Part shown: positions 27,987-37,084 of the stretch, piece after piece
How positions within the stretch are numbered: position 1 is the first letter of the stretch
Layout: every line of letters begins with the position of its first letter
Assembly: GCA_021390615.1 (NCBI GenBank)
Contig: JAJEJU010000020.1
Coordinates: 62,001 to 126,000 of the forward strand
DNA length: 64,000 bases
Direction of reading: 5' to 3'
Origin: Rhodanobacteraceae bacterium ZG21-1
GTDB lineage: Bacteria > Pseudomonadota > Gammaproteobacteria > Xanthomonadales > Rhodanobacteraceae
Position numbers and translations under genes: made by a program
The notes under the pieces: model-generated
What the model was told of the DNA's origin: nothing
What the model saw: the letters and a program-made list of their open reading frames with translations, nothing else
Databases searched by the model: none

Positions 27987-29327
27987 TCACAACTGGCTGG
28001 CCAGTCCATAGCGCTCCATGCGCCGATACAGCGCCTGGCGCGACAGGCCCAGCGCCTGCGCGGCGCGGCTGACCACGCCGTCGGCCCGCCCCAGCGCGGC
28101 CTCCACCGCCTCGCGGCTGGGCTCGTCCAGATTCCGCGCGGCGCCGGCGGCATGTTGCGGCAGATTGAGCAGCTCCGGGCTGATCGGCGCGTCGCCAGTC
28201 AGCAGCGCAGCGCGTTCGATGGCGTTTTTCAGCTCGCGCACATTACCCGGCCAGGGATAGGCCAGCATGGCCTCACGCGCAACGTCACCCAGGCTGGCGC
28301 GGCCGCCGAGGAAGTGCTCGGCCAGCGGCAGGATGTCGTCGCTGCGCTCGGCCAGCGGCGGCAGGTTCACCTCAATCACGTTCAAGCGGTAATACAGGTC
28401 TTCGCGAAAGGTGCCGGCGCGGATCATGCCCTTCAGGTCCGCATTGGTCGCGCTGAGCACGCGCACCTTGGACTGGCGCGTGCGCCCGGAGCCCAAACGC
28501 TCGAACTGCCCGGTCTCCAGCACGCGCAGCAGCTTCACTTGGCCGGACAGCGGCAGGTTGCCGATCTCGTCCAGGAACAAGGTGCCGCCGTCGGCCAGCT
28601 CGAAACGCCCTTCGCGCGCCTTGTTCGCGCCGGTGTAGGCGCCGGCCTCGGCGCCGAACAGCTCGGCTTCGATCAACTCGCCCGGCAGCGCGCCGCAGTT
28701 GACCGCGACGAAAGGCCCGCGCCGCACCGCGGAGTTGGCGTGCACGATCGCCGCGATGCGTTCCTTGCCGGCGCCGTTCGGCCCGGTGATCAGCACCGGC
28801 ACGTCCGAGCGCGCCACCTGGCAGGCAAGCTCCAGCGTGCGCGCCATCGCCTCGGAGGCGAACACCAGCCCGTCCAGCTCGTACTTGCTCTGCAGCGCCT
28901 CGCGCCGGCGCCGGCGCTCGTGCCTGGCGCGGCTCATCTCGCGGGTGGACTCCGACAGCTCCAGCAGGTTCTCCACCGTGGCCAGCAGCTTGCTGTCGTC
29001 CCAGGGCTTGGCCAGATAGTCGGCCGCGCCTGCCTTGACCAGCTCCACCGCCGTCTCGAGATGCGTCCAGGCGGTGAGCAGGATCACCGGCAGGTCGGTA
29101 TGGCGTTGGCGGATCTCGCGGAACAGCGCCACGCCCTCTTCGCCCGAGGTGGTGTCGGCGGTGAAGTTCATATCCTGAATCACCACGTCCACCTGCTCGC
29201 GCTCCAGCATGTCCAGTCCCTGCTCGGGAGTCAGCGCGCAATGCGTGCGGATCTCGTGCAGGGACAAGGCCAGCGACAGCGCCTCGCCTACGGCGGGATT
29301 GTCATCGATGATCAAAACGGTACGCAT
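27987..29327 (-). CDS. NtrC-family sigma-54-dependent response regulator
   Basis: A 446-residue activator. The receiver domain has phospho-acceptor Asp52 (VVIQDMN), Thr85 and Lys107 (LAKPW). The AAA+ domain has Walker A GPNGAGKE (about 182-189), the sigma-54 contact loop GAYTGA (229-234, Phe replaced by Tyr), Walker [11 protein letters not shown] (about 247-256) and [22 protein letters not shown]. The C-terminal Fis-type HTH is [24 protein letters not shown]. The frame aligns from [10 protein letters not shown] at 29327. It sits at the end of the permease locus, and its predicted target promoter lies at 51035-51050. Confidence 0.94.
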   Translation of the reverse strand: MRTVLIIDDNPAVGEALSLALSLHEIRTHCALTPEQGLDMLEREQVDVVIQDMNFTADTTSGEEGVALFREIRQRHTDLPVILLTAWTHLETAVELVKAGAADYLAKPWDDSKLLATVENLLELSESTREMSRARHERRRRREALQSKYELDGLVFASEAMARTLELACQVARSDVPVLITGPNGAGKERIAAIVHANSAVRRGPFVAVNCGALPGELIEAELFGAEAGAYTGANKAREGRFELADGGTLFLDEIGNLPLSGQVKLLRVLETGQFERLGSGRTRQSKVRVLSATNADLKGMIRAGTFREDLYYRLNVIEVNLPPLAERSDDILPLAEHFLGGRASLGDVAREAMLAYPWPGNVRELKNAIERAALLTGDAPISPELLNLPQHAAGAARNLDEPSREAVEAALGRADGVVSRAAQALGLSRQALYRRMERYGLASQL

Positions 29328-29413
29328 GCGAAATCTGCCCATGCCGGAATGGATGCGGCTCCACCCGCAAAGGTTGCCATGACGTTCGGGCTATGCAAAT
29401 CCGTCATGCCGAT

Positions 29414-29962
29414 TCAGCCGCCCTGTGAGGTCGGAGGTGTGGGTGGGGTCGGTGGGGTCGGTGGCGTGGGAGGAGTGGGCGGCGTAGGTGGTGTGGGAGG
29501 TGTGGGAGGTGTGGGAGGCGTCGGAGGCGTCGGAGGCGTGGGTGGAATCGGCGGCGTAGGCGGATCGGGCGGCAGCATCGCCGCATAGTCCCCTGCGGCC
29601 AGCACCTGCGTGATCTCGGCGCCATCGCGGCGCAGGCGCAGCTGCACCGTGGCCGGCCGGCGCTGACGCAGGCCGGCGAGCAGATCGTCGACGCGACGCA
29701 CCGGCTGGTCGTCGACGGCGAGGATCAAGTCGCCCGGCCGCAGGCCGAACATGGCCTGCGGCTCGAGCTTCTCCACCGCCACGCCCGGGCCGCCGGCGGA
29801 CGAGGTCAGCAGCAGCCGGCGCCCCTCGCTGCGCCAGCTGAGCGTGTCGTCGGTGGTGCGCAGGTAACTGACGTACGAAGCATCCTTGGCGGCCACCGCA
29901 GTCAGCGGTGCCGCCAGGATCGAGGCCAGCGCCAGAGCATGGACCCAGGAGCGATATCGCAT
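29414..29962 (-). CDS. Exported PDZ-domain protein with a Pro-Pro-Thr repeat tail
   Basis: A 182-residue protein: signal peptide (residues 1-25), then a PDZ-like domain at about 50-118 with AMFGLRPGDLILAVDDQPVRRVDDLLAGL and VQLRLRRDG. After YAAMLPPD the tail is fifteen Pro-Pro-Thr triplets (one is Pro-Pro-Ile), ending SQGG. No protease domain is present, so it is a peptide- or protein-binding module of the periplasm, perhaps tethered or spaced by a rigid polyproline-type helix. It lies 39 bases after the DUF885 gene and 86 before the activator gene. Confidence 0.82.
   Translation of the reverse strand: MRYRSWVHALALASILAAPLTAVAAKDASYVSYLRTTDDTLSWRSEGRRLLLTSSAGGPGVAVEKLEPQAMFGLRPGDLILAVDDQPVRRVDDLLAGLRQRRPATVQLRLRRDGAEITQVLAAGDYAAMLPPDPPTPPIPPTPPTPPTPPTPPTPPTPPTPPTPPTPPTPPTPPTPPTSQGG
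29429..29563. repeat. Fifteen tandem 9-bp units encoding Pro-Pro-Thr
   Basis: On the plus strand the units read NGT-NGG-NGG (for example TGTGGGAGG, CGTCGGAGG, GGTCGGTGG). Three consecutive TGTGGGAGG units and two CGTCGGAGG units are identical at DNA level, so replication slippage is likely and the copy number should vary between strains. Confidence 0.85.
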
Positions 29963-30001
29963 GAATGACTCCTCGCGGACGATCGGGTGGGTTTACGGCG
30001 A

Positions 30002-31831
30002 CTACGAAGCGCTGGCCGCCGGCGGATGCGCCGGCGCCCGGCCCGCCTTCACGTCGGCGATCCAGCTCTTCACCCGCGCTTCCAGCACGTCCAGCGGCAG
30101 CGCGCCGCCGTTGAGGATCTCGTCGTGGAAGGCGCGCAGGTCGAACTGTGTACCCAGTTCCTGCTTGGCCAGCGCGCGCAGCTCCAGAATCTTCAGTTCG
30201 CCGGTCTTGTAGGCCAGCGCCTGCCCGGGCCAGGTGATGTAGCGGTCGGTTTCGGCCTGTACGTCAGGCTCGTCCTCGCTGGAATTGGCGTGGAAGAAAT
30301 CGACCATCTGCTGGCGCGTCCAGTGCTTGTAATGCACACCGGTATCCAGCACCAGGCGGTCGGCGCGCAGCAGCTCGTCGGACAGGCGGCCGTAGTCGGA
30401 CAGCGGGTCCTGGTAGAAGCCGATGTCCTTGCCGAGCTGCTCGGCATACAGCGCCCAGCCCTCGATGTAGGCGGTGTAGCCGGCCTGTTGGCGGAACGGC
30501 GGCAGCGCCGGCAGGGTCTGCGCGATGGAGATCTGCAGGTGATGGCCGGGAATGCCTTCGTGGTAGGCGGTGGACTCGGTGCTGAGCAGGCTGCGATTGG
30601 CGTAGTCGCCGGTGTTGACGTAGATCATGCCCGGGCGCGAACCGTCCGGCGTGCCCTGGTGGTATTCGGCCGCGGTGGCTTCTTTCTCGCGGAACGCCTC
30701 CACCGGCACCACCACCACCTTGGTCTTCGGCAGCAGGCCGAACAGCTTGGGCAGCTCGGGCTGCATCTGCGCCAAGTACTTGCGGTAATGGTCGAGGATG
30801 TCCTCGCGCGAGGTCGCGTGCACCTTCGGATTGTTCTTCAGCGAGGCGCGGAAGCTGTCCAGGTCGGCGAAGCCCTGCGACTTCGCGATCTTGGTCATCT
30901 CGCCCTGGATGCGCTTCACCTCGGCCTGGCCGATCTCGTGGATCTGCTCCGGCGTCTCGTGGGTGGTGGTCATCTGCTCGATGTCGAAGCGATAGATCTC
31001 GTCGCCGTGCGGCAGCTGCCAGACGCCAGGCTCGCTACGGCCGTGCGGCGCGTAGTCCTTCGCCACGAATTGGCCGAGCTTGCGATAGGCCGGGCGTATC
31101 TGCTGGTCGATCGCGGCCAGGATCGCCGTACGCAGGCGCTGCTGGTCGGCTGCCGACACGCTGGCCGGGAAATGCTTCAGCGGCTGCGCGAACACGCTGT
31201 CCGCAGCGTCCGGCTTGGCGATGTTGTCGATCTGCGGGACCACCTTCTCGAGGATGTAGCGCGGCGGCATCATGCCGTCCTTCATGCCCTGCCGCGCCAG
31301 CGCGATGACCTGGTCGAACGCCGCCGGCACCGCCTTCAGGCGGGTCAGGTAGTCGTCGTATTCCTTGGTGTTGTCGAACGGGATCGAACTGATGAAGCCG
31401 GCCAGCTGCAGATGGACGCCGCTCATCTGGTCCAGCGGCATCTCGTAGAGCTTGAGGTCGTAGCTGCGAAGGCCGTCCTTGAGCTGACGCACCATCAACT
31501 CCTGGTTGAGGCGGTCGGTGTCGGAGAAGCCGGTGGTGTCGATCGCCTCGAAGCGGCGCAGGAAATCCTGGGCGACCTTCTGCTCGGCCGCCGCGTGGGC
31601 CAGCGAGAGATCGCTCCAGCGATCGTTGTAGCGCAGGTCGCCCAGGATGGTGGCGAACTCCGGCTGGGTCTGCAGGTTGTGCTGCCACTGCTCGGCCAGC
31701 AGCGCGTTCAGCGCGGCCACCCGCGTGGCGACATCCTGCGCCTGCGGCGCGGGCGTCGACGCCGAGGCTGCGAGCGGCATCGCCAGGGCGATCAGCAGGC
31801 TCGCGCACAAGCGCTTGGATCGGATCTTCAT
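30002..31831 (-). CDS. DUF885 family metallopeptidase-like protein, exported
   Basis: A 609-residue protein with a signal peptide (RSKRLCASLLIALAMPLAASAS). The DUF885 family signature HEGIPGHH is at residues 424-431, preceded by YVNTGDYANRSLLSTESTAYHE and followed by QAGYTAYIEGWALYAEQLGKDIGFY. The HExxxGHH site and downstream Glu resemble zinc peptidases of the gluzincin type; some family members are dipeptidyl or amino-acid-ester hydrolases. GAGGGA is 6 bases before the ATG at 31831. It follows the last permease by 74 bases, which suggests it handles the exporter's cargo or its degradation. Confidence 0.88.
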   Translation of the reverse strand: MKIRSKRLCASLLIALAMPLAASASTPAPQAQDVATRVAALNALLAEQWQHNLQTQPEFATILGDLRYNDRWSDLSLAHAAAEQKVAQDFLRRFEAIDTTGFSDTDRLNQELMVRQLKDGLRSYDLKLYEMPLDQMSGVHLQLAGFISSIPFDNTKEYDDYLTRLKAVPAAFDQVIALARQGMKDGMMPPRYILEKVVPQIDNIAKPDAADSVFAQPLKHFPASVSAADQQRLRTAILAAIDQQIRPAYRKLGQFVAKDYAPHGRSEPGVWQLPHGDEIYRFDIEQMTTTHETPEQIHEIGQAEVKRIQGEMTKIAKSQGFADLDSFRASLKNNPKVHATSREDILDHYRKYLAQMQPELPKLFGLLPKTKVVVVPVEAFREKEATAAEYHQGTPDGSRPGMIYVNTGDYANRSLLSTESTAYHEGIPGHHLQISIAQTLPALPPFRQQAGYTAYIEGWALYAEQLGKDIGFYQDPLSDYGRLSDELLRADRLVLDTGVHYKHWTRQQMVDFFHANSSEDEPDVQAETDRYITWPGQALAYKTGELKILELRALAKQELGTQFDLRAFHDEILNGGALPLDVLEARVKSWIADVKAGRAPAHPPAASAS

Positions 31832-31905
31832 GGGCATTCCCTCGTCTGGTGTCGGGTGATTGTCACTGTGGCGGCGCCCGGCTTCCTGTGCCGGAACGCA
31901 TGGAT

Positions 31906-33138
31906 TCACGCCGCCCGCGTCGCCACCACTGGCGGTACCGCCGCGGCGCGCAGGGCCGGCCCCAGCACGGCGAGCTGGCCGAGCGAGAGCAGCACCAGCG
32001 CGCCCAGCGGCAGATAGGTCCATGGCAGCCGCGTCAGCTCGTAGTGGCGCATCAACCACAGGTTGATCGCGTAAGCCAGGCACAGGCCGAGCAGCACGCC
32101 CAGGCCCACCAGCAGCAGATTCTCCAGCTGCAGCTCGCGCAGGATGTGGCTGCGCCGCGCGCCCAGCGCGCGACGCACGCCGATCTGGCGGGTACGCTGC
32201 TGCACCCAGTAGCTGGTCAGGCCCATGATGCCGGCCAGGGTCACCACCAGCACCACCACGCTGACGCCGGCGAGCAGCCAGACCGAGGCCTTGAAGCGCG
32301 CCAGCATCTGCTCGCGCATCTCCGCATAGGTCTGATAGTTCGGATCGATTCCTTCGACCAGCTCGGCACCCAGCTCGCGCTGCAGCGTGGCCTGCACCGC
32401 CTTGCGTACGCCGGCGACCTCGGCGCCGTCCGTGCGCACGGCGAATACCGGCATCGGCCACATCCCCGGGATGCCCGGGAACAGCATGCTGTAATCGATG
32501 TCGTCGCGATTGTCCTGGCTGAACTTGTTGCGCATCAGGTGCTCCACCACGCCGATCACGGTGCGCCGTCCTGCGTTCGCGTCGTCGCCGATGCGGATCA
32601 CCTTGCCCAGCGCATCGCCGCCAGGGAACAGGCGCTCGGCGAGAGCGCGGGTGATGATGGTCGGGCCGCTGTCGTCGAGTCCCACGCTCTTGTAATGGAC
32701 GTCGCGCTCGCTCGCGCTGAAGTCGCGCCCCGCCAGCAGGCGCAGGCCCAGCGCCTCGGTCAGGTGATCGCCGATGTAGACCGCCGTATTGGCCCTGCGG
32801 CCGGTGCCGTCGCCGATCACGTCGCCGTTCATCTGCGCGCTGGTTTCCATCGGCAGCGAACCCGCCACGCTGACCGCGCTCACTCCCGGCACGGCGTGCA
32901 GCGCCGCCTCGGCTTCGAGCAAGCGGCTGGCCGGCCAGGGCTGGCCGCGCGACACCAGCTGCCAGGCGACGATCAACTGATTGGGCTCGGCCACGCCGTC
33001 GGGCGTCAACAGCGGCACCAGCCGCTGCTGCAGCAGGAACAGCACGTTGCAGGCGATCGCGCAGGCCAGCGCCACCTGCAGTACCACCAGCAAGGGCATC
33101 AGTCGGTGACGCCACAAAGGATGCACGATGTGCCGCAT
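31906..33138 (-). CDS. FtsX/MacB-type ABC permease, B subunit of pair 6
   Basis: A 410-residue permease with TM1 at about residues 14-36 (MPLLVVLQVALACAIACNVLFLL), a periplasmic MacB-type domain (PGVSAVSVAGSLPME, LGLRLLAGRDFSASE, IITRALAERLFPGGDALGKVIRIG) and three C-terminal spans. The coupling segment is RTRQIGVRRALGARRSHIL, and the tail ends VVATRAA. It is the most distant of the B subunits: it starts MRHIVHPLWRHR, not with the RPIL motif of the others. It lies 11 bases after its A partner and is the final permease before the DUF885 gene. Confidence 0.9.
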   Translation of the reverse strand: MRHIVHPLWRHRLMPLLVVLQVALACAIACNVLFLLQQRLVPLLTPDGVAEPNQLIVAWQLVSRGQPWPASRLLEAEAALHAVPGVSAVSVAGSLPMETSAQMNGDVIGDGTGRRANTAVYIGDHLTEALGLRLLAGRDFSASERDVHYKSVGLDDSGPTIITRALAERLFPGGDALGKVIRIGDDANAGRRTVIGVVEHLMRNKFSQDNRDDIDYSMLFPGIPGMWPMPVFAVRTDGAEVAGVRKAVQATLQRELGAELVEGIDPNYQTYAEMREQMLARFKASVWLLAGVSVVVLVVTLAGIMGLTSYWVQQRTRQIGVRRALGARRSHILRELQLENLLLVGLGVLLGLCLAYAINLWLMRHYELTRLPWTYLPLGALVLLSLGQLAVLGPALRAAAVPPVVATRAA

Positions 33139-33149
33139 GCCGATCTCCC

Positions 33150-34469
33150 TCAGGCCTGTTTGATCTGCAAGGCCGGCGGCAGGCGGCAGATACGCCACGC
33201 CGGCAGGATGCCCACGACTAGCCCGACCGCCAGCGACAGCAGCAGCAAGCCGGCGAAGACCATGCCGCTGAAGTCCGCCGCCACCGCATAGCTGACTGGC
33301 TGCTGGCGCACGATCCACAGCCCGCACCAGGTCAGCGGCAGCGCGATCAGGCCGCCGATCAGGCCGATCAGGCCGGTCTCGATCAGGTGCTGCGCGAACA
33401 CCTGGCGCCGGCTCGCGCCCAGCGCGCGCCGGATCGCCACGTCGGCCTGCCGGCGCAGGAAGCGCGCGGCCAGCAGGCCGGCCACGTTGATCATGCACAG
33501 CAGCAGGAAGGCGCCGGCCAGCATGACGTTCAGGCGCACGTCGTCGGGTACCACGTGGTTCGCCGTCATCCAGCCGCTGGCGTCGTACAGACGCGCCTGC
33601 GGTGGATGGGCGAAGCGCCCAGCGTCGTGCTGCGCCTGCGCATAGCCGAACAGGAAACGCTGGTAATCGGCGACCGCGGCAGTCCCGTCCAGCGCCAGCC
33701 ATACCTCCAGCCAGCGGCACTGGCCGACCTCGGCGGACTGGAAGCTCACCACCGCCGCATCCTTGCTGCATTCGCCCGAAGTAAGCGGCCCCACCCCGCC
33801 GTCCAGCGCCGCCTCGACCGGCACGAAGAACTGCTCGTTCTGGCCAAGCACGCTGCCCAGATTGCGCGACACATCGAGGAACTGCATGCGTGGGCTCCAC
33901 GGCGCAATCACTCCGATCACCCGATAGACATGCTTGCCCATCGCCACGTTGCGGCCGACCGCGTCGTCGGTGCCGAACAGCTTCTGTGCCAGGTCGGCGT
34001 CGATCAGCACCACCGGCGCGCGCGAAGACTGTTCTGCCGGCATCCAGCTGCGGCCATGGCGCAAGGCTACGCCCAGCATGTCCGGCAGCGGCCCGTAGGC
34101 CATCAGACCCATCACCTGGTCGGACTGGCGACCGTCGGGATTGCCGACCTGCTGCAGGCTCTGCGCCAGCGCAGCCTGCTGGCGCGCGCGACCGGTGTCG
34201 ACCAGCGCTTTGGCATCGCTTAGGCGCAGATAGCTGTCCGGGACTGCCTGGCGCTCGTTGTCGCGATCGCCAGGCTCGTGCGCATCCATGCTGGCCACGT
34301 AGAGGTGCGCGCTGATGCCCGGCAACGGTTCGCCTGACAGCGTGGTGGCGATGGTCAGCGCGGCCATGCACGCGGCCACACCGATCGCCATGGTCAACAC
34401 CAGCAGCGACAACATCGGCAGGTTCTGCCGACAGCGCCGCAAAGCCAGTCTCAGGTAATAGCCGAACAT
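33150..34469 (-). CDS. FtsX/MacB-type ABC permease, A subunit of pair 6
   Basis: A 439-residue permease. The start is placed at the ATG at 34469 (MFGYYLRLALRRCRQN), matching the MFGYYLDLALRS opening of other A subunits; a GTG one codon earlier is also in frame. The coupling segment is RRQADVAIRRALGASRRQVF. The periplasmic domain carries the A-type cysteine pair (SGEC, 16 residues, CRWLEVWLALD). The sequence between is the most divergent of the six A subunits, for example PLPGISAHLYVASMDAHEPGD where others have a PQLDP-like stretch. 40 bases after pair 5. Confidence 0.9.
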   Translation of the reverse strand: MFGYYLRLALRRCRQNLPMLSLLVLTMAIGVAACMAALTIATTLSGEPLPGISAHLYVASMDAHEPGDRDNERQAVPDSYLRLSDAKALVDTGRARQQAALAQSLQQVGNPDGRQSDQVMGLMAYGPLPDMLGVALRHGRSWMPAEQSSRAPVVLIDADLAQKLFGTDDAVGRNVAMGKHVYRVIGVIAPWSPRMQFLDVSRNLGSVLGQNEQFFVPVEAALDGGVGPLTSGECSKDAAVVSFQSAEVGQCRWLEVWLALDGTAAVADYQRFLFGYAQAQHDAGRFAHPPQARLYDASGWMTANHVVPDDVRLNVMLAGAFLLLCMINVAGLLAARFLRRQADVAIRRALGASRRQVFAQHLIETGLIGLIGGLIALPLTWCGLWIVRQQPVSYAVAADFSGMVFAGLLLLSLAVGLVVGILPAWRICRLPPALQIKQA

Positions 34470-34509
34470 CACGCGCAGACCCTCCTCACATCGCCCTTCG
34501 AATGCCGTG

Positions 34510-35742
34510 TCATACCGAGCGCGTCGCCACTACCGGCGGCACTGCCGCGGCGCGCAGCGCCGGCGCCAGCACCGCCAGCTGGCCGATGCCCCACAGCAAG
34601 GCCGCGCCGACGGGCAGGTAGGCCAGCGGCAGTCGCGGCAGTTCGTAGCGGTGCATCAGGAACAGGTTGATGCCGTAGGCGAACACCATGCCCAGCACGA
34701 TGCCGGCGCTGGCCAGCAGGAAGTTCTCGGTCTGGAAGTAGTGCAGGATGTCGCCGCGGGTGGCACCCAGCGCGCGGCGCACGCCGATGGTGCGGCGGCG
34801 CTGCGCCACCCAGAAGCTGGCCAGCCCGAAGATGCCCAGCGCGGTGACCAGCAACAGGGCCACGCAGATGCCCACGAGCAGGCCGGCCATCGCGCGGTCG
34901 TTCTGGAAGAACTCGGCGCGGATCTGCTCCCAGTTCCGGCTGGCCAGGATCACCCGGTGCGGGTTGCGCGCCTTCAGCGCCGCCAGTGCGGCCTGCATGA
35001 CGCGGGCGCGATCCTGCGGCGCGGTGCGGATCAGGAAACTGTTGCCCTCCTTCACCAGCTCGCGGATCGGCAGCACCAGGCTGTAGTCGCCGCCCAGCGC
35101 CAGGTTGCTGCCGCGCGCCAGGTGCGCGACCACGCCGACCACGCGGATCGGCACGCTGCGGAAGTAGATCTGCCGGCCCAGCGGGTTCTGCCCGGGCCAC
35201 AGCTGCTCGGCCATGGCCTGGGTGATGACCAGCGTATGCGGCACGCCCTGCTCCTGCGCGTCGCCGCCGGCGAAGGCTTTGGAGACCTCGTCGGCGTAGC
35301 GGAATTCTTCCGGCTGCAGCTCGCGACCGGCCACCAGCCGCGTGCCCAGCGTCGCCAGCAGATTTTCGCCGGTATACATGGCCGCGTTGAGCGAGGCGGT
35401 CTTCTGCGCGGGGTCCAGCTTGACCTCGGTATTGAACTCGGAGCCGGCCAGCGGCACCAGGCCGGCCAGGCTGACCTGCCGCACGCCGGGCACGGCGCGC
35501 AGCGCAGCCAGGTCTTCCTGCACGCGCGCCTTCGCGTCGGGCTCCTCGCGCAGATTGGCCACGTCGATCGCCAGCAGCTCCTGCTCGGCGATGCCGCTGG
35601 GCATGGCCATGGCCTGCAGGCGCTGGCTGATCAGGAACACCGCGTTGCACACGATCGCACAGGTCAGCGCTATCTCCAGGATCACCAGCCAGGCGGTGAT
35701 CTTGTGCTTGCGCAGAGCGGAAACGATCGGCCGCACGGTCAT
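34510..35742 (-). CDS. FtsX/MacB-type ABC permease, B subunit of pair 5
   Basis: A 410-residue permease opening MTVRPIVSALRKHKITAWLVILEIALTCAIVCNAVFLIS (TM1). The periplasmic domain has PGVRQVSLAGLVPLAG, LGTRLVAGRELQPEEF and LVITQAMAEQLWPGQNPLGRQIYFR; the coupling segment is RRRTIGVRRALGATRGDILHYFQTENFLLAS. It is very close to the pair-2 B subunit (shared QNPLGKTI-like and NDRAMAGLLVGI stretches). The start is 2 bases after the A5 stop, so translation is probably coupled. Confidence 0.92.
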   Translation of the reverse strand: MTVRPIVSALRKHKITAWLVILEIALTCAIVCNAVFLISQRLQAMAMPSGIAEQELLAIDVANLREEPDAKARVQEDLAALRAVPGVRQVSLAGLVPLAGSEFNTEVKLDPAQKTASLNAAMYTGENLLATLGTRLVAGRELQPEEFRYADEVSKAFAGGDAQEQGVPHTLVITQAMAEQLWPGQNPLGRQIYFRSVPIRVVGVVAHLARGSNLALGGDYSLVLPIRELVKEGNSFLIRTAPQDRARVMQAALAALKARNPHRVILASRNWEQIRAEFFQNDRAMAGLLVGICVALLLVTALGIFGLASFWVAQRRRTIGVRRALGATRGDILHYFQTENFLLASAGIVLGMVFAYGINLFLMHRYELPRLPLAYLPVGAALLWGIGQLAVLAPALRAAAVPPVVATRSV

Positions 35743-35744
35743 GC

Positions 35745-37046
35745 TCAAGCCTCCTTCAGCTGCAGCGCGGGGGCGATCTGGCAGGCGCGCCAGGCCGGCA
35801 GCAGACCGGCCGTCAGGCTGGCGCCCAGCGCCAGCGCGAAGGTGACCAGCAACATCGGCGCATCCAGCTGGGCCAGCGCGGCGTAGTCGGTCGGCCGCTG
35901 CCGCACCAGCCACAGCCCGCCCAGCGCCAGCAGCAGGCCGCCCAGGCCGCCGCTCAGGCCGATCACGCCCGACTCCACCAGCAGCTGCGCGAACAGCGCG
36001 CGCTTGGAGGCGCCGAGCGCGCGACGGACCCCCAGCTCGTCGTTGCGGCGCATGAACTTGGCCAGCATCAGCCCCACCGTGTTGACCAGGCACACCAGCA
36101 GGAAGCCCGCCGCCAGCCAGGTCTGCAGGCGCACGTCGCTGGGCACCACGCGCTGGTAGCCCAGCCAGTCCATCAGGTTGCGCAGGCGCACGTTGAGCGG
36201 ACGCTGGAAGCGCCCCAGCGCCTGCTGCTCCTGCGAATAGTGTTCGAGGAAACTGCGGTAGCCGACCGCCTGCGCCGGATCGTCCAACTGCACCCAGAAC
36301 TGCAGCCAGACGCAGGGCGCCGTGGCCAACTGGCCGACCGCATAGCCGCCCCAGCAGCTGATGCTGCCGTTGATGGCGAGCTTGGCGTCCAACGCGCTCT
36401 GCAGCGGCAGGAACACGTCCTCGGCACGGGCGTAGCTGCCGGCGATGTGCAGATCGTAGAAGTGCGGACTGGGCCGCCAGGCGTCGAGCACGCCAACGAT
36501 GCGGAACGCGCTGTCGCCCAGCTGCAGCAGCTGGCCGGTGCTGTCGCGGCCGCCGAACAGACGGTCGTTGAGCGAACGGCTGATCACCGCCACGCGCGCC
36601 TTGGCCTGGTCGTCGGCCGCGGACCAGGCGCGGCCGTAGCGCATCGGCACCTCGAACATCGGGAAGAAGTCGGCAGTGGTGTAGCGCGCGTCGGCAAAGA
36701 ACGGATCGACGTCGCCGCGCGGCGGCTCCACCGGCACCGAGCCGCCGGTCATCAACGCCTGGCGCTCGGCGCGATGCGCGCGCAGCAGGTTCATGCCGTC
36801 GATCAGGGTGACCTGTCCAGGCGGCTCCACGCCGGGCCGATAGCCGTCCAGATCCTGTGGATCCAGCTGCGGATAGAACAGCATCTGGCTGCGCCCCGGC
36901 AGCGGATCGTTCGACAGCACATGCAGCACGGTCAGCGTGGTCATGCTGGTGCCGATGCCCAGCGCGATCGCCAGCACCATCAGCCCGGTGAGCGCCTTGT
37001 GGCGGCTGAAGCTGCGCAGCGCGAGATCGAGGTAGTAGCCGAACAT
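35745..37046 (-). CDS. FtsX/MacB-type ABC permease, A subunit of pair 5
   Basis: A 433-residue permease: MFGYYLDLALRSFSRHKALTGLMVLAIALGIGTSMTTLTVLHVLSNDPLPGRS. The periplasmic domain includes YTTADFFPMFEVPMRYGRAWS, RLFGGRDSTGQLL and IVGVLDAWRPSPHFYDLH. The cysteine pair is ISCWGG, 13 residues between, then CVWLQFWVQLDD. Coupling segment RRNDELGVRRALGASKRALF; tail ALQLKEA. Its closest relative in the window is A2 (shared FYPQLDP, DLDGYRPG and RFQRPLNVRLR type blocks). Confidence 0.92.
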   Translation of the reverse strand: MFGYYLDLALRSFSRHKALTGLMVLAIALGIGTSMTTLTVLHVLSNDPLPGRSQMLFYPQLDPQDLDGYRPGVEPPGQVTLIDGMNLLRAHRAERQALMTGGSVPVEPPRGDVDPFFADARYTTADFFPMFEVPMRYGRAWSAADDQAKARVAVISRSLNDRLFGGRDSTGQLLQLGDSAFRIVGVLDAWRPSPHFYDLHIAGSYARAEDVFLPLQSALDAKLAINGSISCWGGYAVGQLATAPCVWLQFWVQLDDPAQAVGYRSFLEHYSQEQQALGRFQRPLNVRLRNLMDWLGYQRVVPSDVRLQTWLAAGFLLVCLVNTVGLMLAKFMRRNDELGVRRALGASKRALFAQLLVESGVIGLSGGLGGLLLALGGLWLVRQRPTDYAALAQLDAPMLLVTFALALGASLTAGLLPAWRACQIAPALQLKEA

Positions 37047-37084
37047 TCAAGAGCTCCCGTGCACGATCGTTCGCGCGGCCGCCG

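Noticed and set aside
29340-29413. Possible second sigma-54 promoter before the activator gene (GGCATG…TTTGC on the minus strand)
   Set aside because: The GG to GC distance is 14, not 12, and the -24 core deviates from TGGCAC.
29429-29563. Tandem repeats considered as a CRISPR-like array
   Set aside because: There are no spacers; the units are contiguous 9-mers in frame in a protein gene.
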